A stretch of DNA of 12,912 nucleotides from Fibrobacterales bacterium (GTDB taxonomy: Bacteria > Fibrobacterota > Fibrobacteria > Fibrobacterales > Fibrobacteraceae), in the NCBI GenBank assembly GCA_025997455.1, contig BNUP01000058.1, forward strand, positions 1-12,912, read 5' to 3'. A program made the translations under genes and the position numbers. Shown here one piece after another: positions 6,905-12,912 of this stretch. How positions within the stretch are numbered: position 1 is the first letter of the stretch; each line of letters starts with the position of its first letter. The notes beneath the pieces are model-generated. The model searched no databases. It worked only from the letters and a program-made list of their open reading frames with translations, and was not told where the DNA came from.

Positions 6905-8725
6905 ATGTCTTGTTGTTGCAATTCCCCCTCTAACCACGCAAAGTTAAATGCTTGGGTAGATGAGATTTCAGTCCTCACCGAGCCTGATTCCATTTATTGG
7001 TGTGATGGTTCAAAAGCCGAATATGACGAAATGGTGCAGACCCTCGTTCAAAGCGGTCTCGCTACACCACTTGCCAAACGCCCGAATTCCTTCCTCTTCC
7101 GCTCCGACCCTTCGGATGTGGCTCGTGTTGAAAGCAGAACCTACATTGCAAGCAAAAGCCAAGACGATGCGGGTCCCACAAACAATTGGATTGACCCTGT
7201 TGAATTAAAAGCGGAAATGTCAAAACTCTATAAGGGTTCAATGCACGGTCGCACGATGTATGTTATCCCGTTCTCAATGGGTCCCATCGGTTCGCCAATC
7301 GCAAAAATCGGCGTGGAAATCACCGACTCCCCTTATGTAGTTATCAATATGCACATTATGGCGCGTGTAGGCACAAAAGTTCTCGATGTTCTCGGCGGCG
7401 TAGGCGAGTTTGTTCCCTGCCTGCATTCAATCGGCAAACCTCTGCTCTCCTGCCAAGACGACAACGGTAAATGGCCTTCTGCACCTGTTGAAAAGAAATA
7501 TATTGCTCACTTCCCCGAAGAAAAATTGATTTGGAGTTACGGCTCCGGTTACGGCGGAAACGCACTTCTCGGCAAAAAATGCTTGGCATTGAGAATCGCC
7601 TCGGTTATCGCAAGAGACGAGGGATGGCTCGCAGAGCACATGCTCATTTTGAAGATCACCCGCGAAAGCGATGGCAAGTCCAAATTCATTGCGGCGGCAT
7701 TCCCCAGCGCGTGCGGAAAAACCAACCTCGCTATGCTTGTCCCCACAATTCCGGGATGGAAAGTTGAAACGGTCGGTGATGACATCGCTTGGATGCGCCC
7801 CGGCAAAGACGGCAAACTCTATGCGATTAACCCGGAAGCGGGATTCTTCGGCGTTGCTCCCGGCACAGCAGAAGACACTAACCCAAATGCAATGGCATCT
7901 ATTAAAGAGAACACCATTTTCACGAATGTTGCACTCACGGAAGACGGCGATATTTGGTGGGAAGGAATTGGATACGATGCTCCGGGCAAATTGATTGATT
8001 GGAACGGAAAAGAGTGGAAACAGGACAAGGCAAACAAAGACCAAAAGCCAGCCGCTCACGGCAACAGCCGCTTTACCGCTCCCGCAAAACAGTGCCCCGC
8101 AATTGCACCCGAATTTGAGGCACTCGGCGGAGTTCCTATCGATGCAATTCTTTTCGGCGGTCGCAGACCGAGCACCATACCTCTCGTTCATCAGGCAAAG
8201 GATTGGAATCACGGCGTGTTTATGGGATCTATCGTCGGTTCCGAAATCACCGCTGCCGCACTCGACTTGAAAGTCGGCGAAGTTCGTCGCGACCCGTTTG
8301 CGATGTTGCCTTTCTGCGGTTATCACATGGGCGACTACTTTAAGCATTGGATTGAAGTCGGCAAAAACTTACCTGTTGAATCACAACCGAAAATCTTCTT
8401 TGTGAACTGGTTCCGCAAAAAAGACGGCAAATTCGCGTGGCCCGGCTACGGCGATAACAGCCGCGTTTTGAAGTGGGTATTTGAGCAGTGCGACGGAACC
8501 GGCAAAGCAGTGGAAACTCCTATCGGCTACATACCGGAAATTGCATCCTTCGACAGACCGGAATCCGTTTCGGTTGATACGCTAAAGGAAATTCTCTCCG
8601 TTGATGTTGAAGGCTGGAAGAAGGAACTCGCCGATGTTAAAGAAAAGCACTACCCGAAATTCGGAGCAAAACTCCCGAAAGAGTTGGTAGACAAATTGGC
8701 TGAGATTCAGAAGAAACTCGGTTAA
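6905..8725 (+). CDS. pckG: Phosphoenolpyruvate carboxykinase (GTP)
   Basis: A 606-residue cytoplasmic enzyme that interconverts oxaloacetate plus GTP with PEP, CO2 and GDP. The length and motifs are those of the GTP class, not the shorter ATP class. Visible are VARVESRTY (72-80), the metal-site region GYGGNALLGKKC (215-226), the kinase-1a P-loop FPSACGKTNL with Cys270 and Lys272, VGDDIAWMRPG (290-300), GRRPSTIPLV (419-428) and NWFRKKDGKFAWPGYGDNSRV (501-521 region). In succinate-forming anaerobes the enzyme commonly runs toward oxaloacetate to fix CO2; this is inference here. The codon use is cleaner and more G+C-rich than in neighbours, as in highly expressed genes. It has its own promoter, Shine-Dalgarno site and terminator, so it is monocistronic. 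One oddity is a Cys-Cys-Cys at residues 3-5. Confidence 0.97.
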   Translation: MSCCCNSPSNHAKLNAWVDEISVLTEPDSIYWCDGSKAEYDEMVQTLVQSGLATPLAKRPNSFLFRSDPSDVARVESRTYIASKSQDDAGPTNNWIDPVELKAEMSKLYKGSMHGRTMYVIPFSMGPIGSPIAKIGVEITDSPYVVINMHIMARVGTKVLDVLGGVGEFVPCLHSIGKPLLSCQDDNGKWPSAPVEKKYIAHFPEEKLIWSYGSGYGGNALLGKKCLALRIASVIARDEGWLAEHMLILKITRESDGKSKFIAAAFPSACGKTNLAMLVPTIPGWKVETVGDDIAWMRPGKDGKLYAINPEAGFFGVAPGTAEDTNPNAMASIKENTIFTNVALTEDGDIWWEGIGYDAPGKLIDWNGKEWKQDKANKDQKPAAHGNSRFTAPAKQCPAIAPEFEALGGVPIDAILFGGRRPSTIPLVHQAKDWNHGVFMGSIVGSEITAAALDLKVGEVRRDPFAMLPFCGYHMGDYFKHWIEVGKNLPVESQPKIFFVNWFRKKDGKFAWPGYGDNSRVLKWVFEQCDGTGKAVETPIGYIPEIASFDRPESVSVDTLKEILSVDVEGWKKELADVKEKHYPKFGAKLPKELVDKLAEIQKKLG

Positions 8726-8740
8726 TTTTAGTTTTTTTAT

Positions 8741-8778
8741 ATGGGGCGCTCGGCACACACCGCGTGCTCCATTTTTTT
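8741..8778 (+). terminator. Intrinsic terminator of pckG
   Basis: ATGGGGCGCTCG (8741-8752) pairs with CGCGTGCTCCAT (8761-8772) as a 12-bp stem with two G-U pairs and one mismatch around an 8-nt loop. A run of seven T follows at 8772-8778. It starts 15 nt after the pckG stop codon. This is the clearest rho-independent terminator in the window. Confidence 0.85.
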
Positions 8779-8790
8779 GCTAAACGGGCA

Positions 8791-8846
8791 TTTCCCTTCT
8801 CCCAACTTTCAACTTTTCACTTTACTCGTTCAACTTTTTCTACCTT
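8791..8846 (+). repeat. Degenerate heptamer tract upstream of the DUF3450 leader
   Basis: In steps of seven from 8791 the tract reads TTTCCCT, TCTCCCA, ACTTTCA, ACTTTTC, ACTTTAC, TCGTTCA, ACTTTTT, CTACCTT. It shares the 13-mer AACTTTCAACTTT (8804-8816) with the pckG upstream tract (6793-6805). Like the tract before gatB, it ends in a TTTCTACCTTCCC sequence that forms the putative -10 box. Confidence 0.6.
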
Positions 8847-8852
8847 CCCTTT
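8837..8852 (+). promoter_or_regulatory. Candidate -10 box for the hairpin leader and DUF3450 transcript
   Basis: TACCTT at 8841-8846, inside TTTCTACCTTCCC, is nearly the same as the box before gatB. It would start transcription near 8853, where an ATG lies, and the RNA would then contain all three downstream hairpins. No -35 hexamer is evident in the pyrimidine-rich tract. Confidence 0.4.
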
Positions 8853-8869
8853 ATGCCATTAAGGAAACA

Positions 8870-9013
8870 TCTAAAAACTCCTCCGAACTTCAATTCCGCA
8901 AATCTGGAGTTTTTAGAGGCGACGGCGAACCCGCACAAAATAAACCATCTTATAGTTCGCCAATGTCGCCTATGGAATCTTCATCAACCGCAGATGAGGT
9001 TGATGAAGATTCC
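8870..9013 (+). promoter_or_regulatory. Three consecutive hairpins; the last one sequesters the start of the DUF3450 gene
   Basis: Hairpin 1 is a perfect 12-bp stem, 8870-8881 with 8906-8917, and a 24-nt loop. Hairpin 2 begins at the next base: GGCGACGGCGAAC (8918-8930) pairs with GTTCGCC-aat-GTCGCC (8955-8970), a 13-bp stem with a 3-nt bulge and again a 24-nt loop. Three bases later, hairpin 3 is a perfect 16-bp stem (8974-8989 with 8998-9013) with an 8-nt loop. The GAGG at 8996-8999 and the ATG at 9003 lie in or next to its 3' arm. In RNA this should hide the ribosome-binding site. A frame from an ATG at 8853 runs through all three into the gene. The element could be a translational switch or an inserted palindromic mobile element; the stems themselves are certain, the role is not. 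Confidence 0.7.
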
Positions 9014-9770
9014 CTTTATTTTCATTTTACTTTTTTTCTCAACAACTTTTTCGCAAAGTGAAAGCGTCAGCGAAATTCGCCGAACCATAAAAGAAGTGAA
9101 AGCCGAACAGGAAAGAGAAACCGCCTTAATGCAAACAGAGGCAAAGCGGTACACTGCATTTATCGAAAATTCAAAGCAAAAATCGGTGACCCTCACGGAG
9201 CAGGAAAAATCTCTTCATAATCAAATCGATTCTATAAAAAGCGAAATAAACGAACTCCAAAGCAAACGCCAAAAAGCACTCGGCACTGCCCGCTATTTTG
9301 AAAGCCGCAAAAACAAATATGCAGAAGATTTATCTAAGGCAATAGACTCCCTTGCAATTTTTGAGGAAAGCGATTACCCGCACAAAAATGATGAGGCAAT
9401 TGCTGCACTCAAAGACATAAGCGGGCAACTCCGCAAAACAACAATCAGCGCAGAGGCGGCATTTGGGCGAACTTGGGAAGTTCTTTTGGAAAGAGTTCGA
9501 CTCGGCTACACCACTGAAACTTGGAGTGGAAATTTGGAATGGGAAGGCAAAAAAATAGCGGGAAAATTTTTTCGCTACAAAACAATTTGCACGGTATTTA
9601 TCAGTGCAAACGGCGACTATGTTTTGTGGCAAAATTCGGGTAGTTCCAATAAGAACTATAAATGGCAAAGTGCAGATGAAAACATAACACTCCGTGCCGC
9701 ATTAAAAGAAACTGTTAGAGTTGCCGAAGGTAAAACCGCTCCGAAACTCGTATTCATTCCTGTTCCGTAA
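9003..9770 (+). CDS. Exported coiled-coil protein of the DUF3450 family
   Basis: From the ATG at 9003 the protein has 255 residues: a signal peptide (MKIPFIFILLFFSTTFSQ, 1-18), then a long charged coiled coil (about 22-105) rich in Glu, Lys and Gln. A C-terminal domain contains FEESDYPHKNDEAIAAL, GRTWEVLLERVRLGY and TETWSGNLEWEGKKI, followed by short strands and WQS. This order fits DUF3450, a periplasmic family often encoded next to TolQ/ExbB-ExbD-TonB-type motor genes in Proteobacteria; no such genes are in the window. ATGs at 8853 and 8994 are in frame, but starting at 8853 would bury the signal peptide behind about 50 residues, so 9003 (or 8994) is preferred. The gene end is 13 nt before the next start, indicating an operon. 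The biochemical function is unknown. Confidence 0.75.
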   Translation: MKIPFIFILLFFSTTFSQSESVSEIRRTIKEVKAEQERETALMQTEAKRYTAFIENSKQKSVTLTEQEKSLHNQIDSIKSEINELQSKRQKALGTARYFESRKNKYAEDLSKAIDSLAIFEESDYPHKNDEAIAALKDISGQLRKTTISAEAAFGRTWEVLLERVRLGYTTETWSGNLEWEGKKIAGKFFRYKTICTVFISANGDYVLWQNSGSSNKNYKWQSADENITLRAALKETVRVAEGKTAPKLVFIPVP

Positions 9771-9783
9771 AATACACCGTATA

Positions 9784-11706
9784 ATGAAAAATACCATTGC
9801 AATTTATCTGTTTATCGTTGCATTTTCTTTTGCAAATGAATGGGAACATTACACGGCACAAAACGAAGTGCGGGATATTGTGCGGGCAGAAGATGCCTCG
9901 CTTTGGCTTGCTATGCCTTATGGACTTCTCAATGTAAAAAACGGTGCGGAAAAAAAATATATGCCGAGCATAAACGGATTAAATGCTGCGGATTTTGTGC
10001 AGGTTTTTGCCTTAGCAAACGGCGATATTGCGGGGGCAACAAAAAAAGGCGTTATAGTTCGCAAAGAAAAAAAATCACAAAATTTTGAGATAATAAACGA
10101 ATCTTACACGGAAAAAGAACGAACTCTTTTGAACGGTTTGGGAAAAAATGCAAAAAACATTTTGGTTTTACCATTCAATAACGCCTTATCTTTTTTTGAT
10201 TATGTGCAAAAACGATCTGTTTTAACCGTGGATAAAATCGGCACGAGTTCATTGGAACATATAAAAAGAATTGCGATAAAAAACGACAGTATTTGGGTGG
10301 AATTAGCAGATGCAATTTGGAAAAGAGAAATTGATTGGGAAAAAATTTATGACGACAGGTTTTTAGCAGACCCTAATTCTTGGTCAAAAGCGGATACCAT
10401 ATTTTTTGACGACCCTCCAAAACCCGCATACACTCCGCACGGTTCAAATTTTTTTCTTAATGAGGTAAAAACTCTTGCTGTAATGCAAGGTGAGGGTGTA
10501 ATTGCTTGGGGAAGCGACTATAATTATTTTTCTAAAATGCAAAACGGAACTTGGGGGCGAGCGTTTTGGGCTAACCCGAAAGAATACAACGGCGATCAAA
10601 AAAATTATCAAACCAAATCGCTTGCGGCACAATCGAACGGCAATTTTGCATTTGGCAATTGGGGTGCAGGTTTCACGGCATTCAATTCAAATTTTCCCGT
10701 TGCGGAGGAAGTATTTTGGTTGCATTCCCAAAACACAAATAATCAGTGTCCCACAAATTTTTCGGCAGAAGAAGGAGATTGGACAATTGTTCAAGGAGTA
10801 ACTGCAATTGACAACGGATATTTATTCTCTTATGTCAGTGCAGATAATTACGGCATTGGAATTATAGACAACAAAGGAAATTATAAATGCTATAAATATA
10901 AAGAAAATTCGTCTCCTGCCGCTATCGGTATTTTGGAGAAAGACGGAGAAATTTTTGTAGCGTGGAAAACTTCCCTTGAGGCAAAAGACGGCGGTATAGA
11001 TATATATAATAATAAATTTGAATTGATAAAAAAAACTCCTTCGCATTTCGGTTTTCCTCTCGATTTTGCTTTTGATAAAAACGGCATTCTTTGGCTTGTC
11101 TCCACAAATAAAATTTTCTATTTGGATAATTTTGAGTTTAAGGAACCCGTCAATAATTTGAGCAATGTTGTTTTTTCTTCAATAGAAGTAGATGCTAATA
11201 ACGGCTTGTGGCTCGGCACTCTCGGCGGCGGTGCGTATTCTCTCACGCAAAAAAACGGCAAACCAGATTCTCTCACCTATAAACGCATCTCCATAAGAAG
11301 CGGATTGCTCAATGAATTAGTTTATGATATTGCAATAGACACATTGAAAGGACTTGTATATTTTGCACACGATTTGGGTGTCAGCGTTTATTCCACCGCA
11401 GAGGTTCGCAGTGCAAACGGATTTATGGAAAGCGGTGCACCCAAAGTATTCGCATATCCGAATCCATTTCGTCCTGAAATTCATAGGCGACTTATAATAG
11501 ATAATGTGAGCGAAAATGGAATTGTATATATATTTAATTCATCGGGTCGCAGAGTTCGTATTTTTGAAAAAGCCGACTTAAAAGGCGGACGGGTGATTTG
11601 GAACGGCACGGCTGAAAACGGGAGAACGGTTTCTCCAGGACTTTACCACTATTTTGCAGTTGATGGAAAAAACACTGCAAAAGGCAAAATTTTACTTGAA
11701 AGGTAA
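9784..11706 (+). CDS. Exported beta-propeller protein with a FlgD-like/type IX C-terminal sorting domain
   Basis: From the ATG at 9784 the product has 640 residues. Residues 1-17 are a signal peptide (FSFA-NEW). The body has recurring strand motifs of the 'two-component regulator propeller' kind, such as DIVRAEDASLWLAMPYGLLNV (31-51), FAFDKNGILWLVSTNKIFYL and VDANNGLWLGTLGGGAYSL (469-487), without any kinase or DNA-binding domain. The last 85 residues open with YPNPFRP (558-564), continue IVYIFNSSGRRVRIF and GGRVIWNGTAENGRTVSPGLYHY, and are a FlgD-Ig/type IX type A sorting domain. The protein is therefore probably exported to the outer membrane or cell surface. The architecture recalls PorZ of the type IX attachment complex, but I cannot show orthology. 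The earlier in-frame ATG at 9721 lies within the DUF3450 gene and precedes the signal peptide, so it is rejected. It is probably co-transcribed with the DUF3450 gene. Confidence 0.8.
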   Translation: MKNTIAIYLFIVAFSFANEWEHYTAQNEVRDIVRAEDASLWLAMPYGLLNVKNGAEKKYMPSINGLNAADFVQVFALANGDIAGATKKGVIVRKEKKSQNFEIINESYTEKERTLLNGLGKNAKNILVLPFNNALSFFDYVQKRSVLTVDKIGTSSLEHIKRIAIKNDSIWVELADAIWKREIDWEKIYDDRFLADPNSWSKADTIFFDDPPKPAYTPHGSNFFLNEVKTLAVMQGEGVIAWGSDYNYFSKMQNGTWGRAFWANPKEYNGDQKNYQTKSLAAQSNGNFAFGNWGAGFTAFNSNFPVAEEVFWLHSQNTNNQCPTNFSAEEGDWTIVQGVTAIDNGYLFSYVSADNYGIGIIDNKGNYKCYKYKENSSPAAIGILEKDGEIFVAWKTSLEAKDGGIDIYNNKFELIKKTPSHFGFPLDFAFDKNGILWLVSTNKIFYLDNFEFKEPVNNLSNVVFSSIEVDANNGLWLGTLGGGAYSLTQKNGKPDSLTYKRISIRSGLLNELVYDIAIDTLKGLVYFAHDLGVSVYSTAEVRSANGFMESGAPKVFAYPNPFRPEIHRRLIIDNVSENGIVYIFNSSGRRVRIFEKADLKGGRVIWNGTAENGRTVSPGLYHYFAVDGKNTAKGKILLER

Positions 11707-11716
11707 AATAAAATTC

Positions 11717-11758
11717 TAAAAATTGCTAACACATCACCCTCTGCACTTGCAATTTTTA
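11717..11758. terminator. Possible bidirectional terminator between convergent genes
   Basis: TAAAAATTGC (11717-11726) and GCAATTTTTA (11749-11758) form a perfect 10-bp inverted repeat with a 22-nt loop. The A and T runs would give a U-run at the 3' side on both strands. It separates the propeller gene from the convergent adaptor gene and includes that gene's stop codon. The stem is A/T-rich and the loop long, so the strength is doubtful. Confidence 0.4.
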
Positions 11759-12679
11759 TAAAGCCACAACAACCATCGCACCATCGCTCAAAAACTGCTG
11801 ACCTTGAACCACAACGCTCTCGCCAGCAACAATACCGGATTTAATTTCCGCCATATTATCAATTGTAATACCGATATTCACTTCACGGAGATTTGCAATG
11901 CCGTTGCTAACCGCATAGACGAATTTTTTTCCCGAAATTTCCACCACCGATTCTGCAGGAACGGTTATCACATTCGGATAAACTCCAACATTAACTTTGA
12001 CTTTTGCAAACATTCCCGCATTTACTTTTGCGGTATTTTTACCGAAATATAAAACTATTTCTTTGGTGCGCGATTGCGGGTCGAGAACCGGAGACACTCG
12101 TGCAATTGTCGCCGTGAAAACCTCGTTTGGGAAAGCGGGGAGCAAAACCTCCGCCCAAAGTCCGGTTTTTAATCGCCCAACCTCCCGTTCGGGAATAAAC
12201 GCCTCTATTTGCAAATCATTTGCCGTGGCAATTGTTAAAATTTGTTCTCCTTGCGAAACGAGCGTGCCCACGCTTAGCGGAGTGCTGCAAATTGTGCCCG
12301 AAATAGGTGCATAAACAGGACTGTTCATATACACCGAACCCGGCGAGGAAGGATCTATTTGTGCAATAATATCTCCTTTTTTAACTTTTGAACCGAGTGC
12401 CACAAAAACCTGTGCAACTTTTCCTGCGGCATCGGGGAACACCGCTACTTGTTGCTTACCCGCAACATTGCCGTTCACCTCAATAAACGATTTTAGAGTT
12501 TGCACTTCCGCAAAAACTGTCTTTACCGAAAATACGGATTTTTCTGCGACAGGAACACTCGCTATATCGGCGGGGTCAGAATTTTTTGCAAGCAATGACG
12601 GTGCAAATACCAAAATTGCGGCGACTGCAACTGTTGCCACTACTGCGGCAAATTTTGTTTTTCTGTTTTGTGAAGGCAT
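11756..12679 (-). CDS. Short RND-efflux/HlyD-type periplasmic adaptor subunit
   Basis: A 307-residue membrane-fusion protein. Residues 10-31 are a hydrophobic anchor or uncleaved signal (AAVVATVAVAAILVFAPSLL). The barrel-sandwich (lipoyl) domain has a first half at about 76-109 (GKVAQVFVALGSKVKKGDIIAQIDP) and a second half at about 119-153 (SPVYAPISGTI...GTLVSQGEQILTI). Only about ten residues join them, so the usual alpha-helical hairpin that reaches TolC is absent. A beta-barrel domain (about 156-232) and a membrane-proximal domain (VPAESVVEISGKKFVYAV and on) follow. Adaptors join an inner-membrane pump to an outer-membrane channel, but no pump gene lies downstream; the next gene is convergent. 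AAGGAG (12690-12685, minus strand) stands 5 nt before the ATG and supports the start. The substrate is unknown. Confidence 0.9.
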   Translation of the reverse strand: MPSQNRKTKFAAVVATVAVAAILVFAPSLLAKNSDPADIASVPVAEKSVFSVKTVFAEVQTLKSFIEVNGNVAGKQQVAVFPDAAGKVAQVFVALGSKVKKGDIIAQIDPSSPGSVYMNSPVYAPISGTICSTPLSVGTLVSQGEQILTIATANDLQIEAFIPEREVGRLKTGLWAEVLLPAFPNEVFTATIARVSPVLDPQSRTKEIVLYFGKNTAKVNAGMFAKVKVNVGVYPNVITVPAESVVEISGKKFVYAVSNGIANLREVNIGITIDNMAEIKSGIVAGESVVVQGQQFLSDGAMVVVAL

Positions 12680-12912
12680 ACAAACTCCTTGTTGGTGTTT
12701 CTATGCCCTAATTTAAAAATGACAAATAAAATGAACGGAAACTTATGGTAAACTATTTATTAAATATTTGGTAACCTCTATTAACGGCAGTGTCATAAAA
12801 TGGTTAAAACATCAAATTTTCTTTCAAAGAAAAAAATATTGATAAATGTTCCTATTACGCTTTTGTGAATATCTTTGTTTTTTGAAAAGCAGATTGTCTT
12901 TCTGCATAACCT
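12680..12912. promoter_or_regulatory. Upstream region of the adaptor gene, with a palindrome and GGTAA repeats
   Basis: This A/T-rich stretch has no gene. It holds the adaptor's Shine-Dalgarno site (12685-12690, minus strand) and a weak minus-strand -10 candidate, TAAATT (12715-12710). TTTTCTTT-c-AAAGAAAA (12817-12833) is a perfect 8-bp inverted repeat around one base, shaped like an operator. Direct GGTAA(A/C)C copies begin at 12747 and 12770, with a looser GGTTAAAAC at 12802. These could be regulator sites for the adaptor gene or for a gene beyond the right edge; no regulator is visible to pair them with. Confidence 0.3.

Noticed and set aside
7427..8347. A 306-codon open frame on the minus strand within pckG
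   Set aside because: It lies wholly antisense to a well-conserved enzyme gene, has no ribosome-binding site or recognisable domain, and its open state follows from pckG codon bias.
8853..9002. Start of the DUF3450 gene at 8853, adding about 50 residues
   Set aside because: This would place a clear signal peptide internally, and the extension is encoded by the hairpin array. It is kept only as a possible leader ORF read in frame.
8741..9061. A 106-codon plus-strand open frame downstream of pckG
   Set aside because: It starts inside the pckG terminator stem, crosses the heptamer tract and the hairpins, and overlaps the DUF3450 gene in another frame. Its low-complexity product has no recognisable domain.
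9721..9783. Upstream in-frame start for the propeller gene
   Set aside because: It lies within the end of the DUF3450 gene and would bury the signal peptide that begins at 9784.
9780..9785. TATAAT sequence at the start of the propeller gene
   Set aside because: It overlaps the ATG itself, so it cannot serve as the promoter of that gene. The 13-nt gap to the upstream gene suggests co-transcription.

Overview
The window is about 40% G+C, densely coded and has no tRNA, rRNA, CRISPR array or transposase that I can see. The gene set suggests an anaerobic, envelope-complex Gram-negative bacterium, most likely of the Fibrobacterota or a related FCB lineage. The evidence is a secreted C10 peptidase with a type IX-like C-terminal tail, a DUF3450 protein, a propeller protein ending in a FlgD-like/type IX sorting domain, and GTP-dependent PEP carboxykinase. 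Most genes lack a Shine-Dalgarno sequence. The taxonomic call is inference.

Layout. 1-272: the C-terminal end of a PD-(D/E)XK nuclease-like protein. 303-2963: a large secreted C10 (streptopain-type) cysteine peptidase with Ig-like repeats. 2964-3167: an intergenic region of palindromic units followed by a tandem heptamer tract. 3168-5571: gatB and a two-domain Sua5, overlapping by 20 nt, both serving tRNA and translation quality. 5673-6777: an S51 peptidase E-like protein and a low-molecular-weight phosphotyrosine phosphatase, again overlapping by 20 nt. 6905-8725: pckG, with its own promoter, the best Shine-Dalgarno site on the plus strand and a good intrinsic terminator. 9003-11706: an exported DUF3450 coiled-coil protein and a propeller/sorting-domain protein 13 nt apart, probably one envelope operon. 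11756-12679 (minus strand): a short RND/HlyD-type periplasmic adaptor that converges on the propeller gene.

The most unusual material lies between the genes. Three intergenic regions (3101-3158, 6780-6849, 8791-8846) hold degenerate 7-nt tandem repeats running toward a gene start, and two of them run directly into a TAnnnT box just ahead of an ATG. Four plus-strand genes or transcripts have such a box 6-8 nt before an ATG, which suggests leaderless or near-leaderless mRNAs. Directly upstream of the DUF3450 gene lie three back-to-back inverted repeats (8870-9013). The last, a perfect 16-bp stem, contains the start codon and weak ribosome-binding site of that gene. It is either a translation-control leader or a palindromic mobile element that has landed on the start of the gene.
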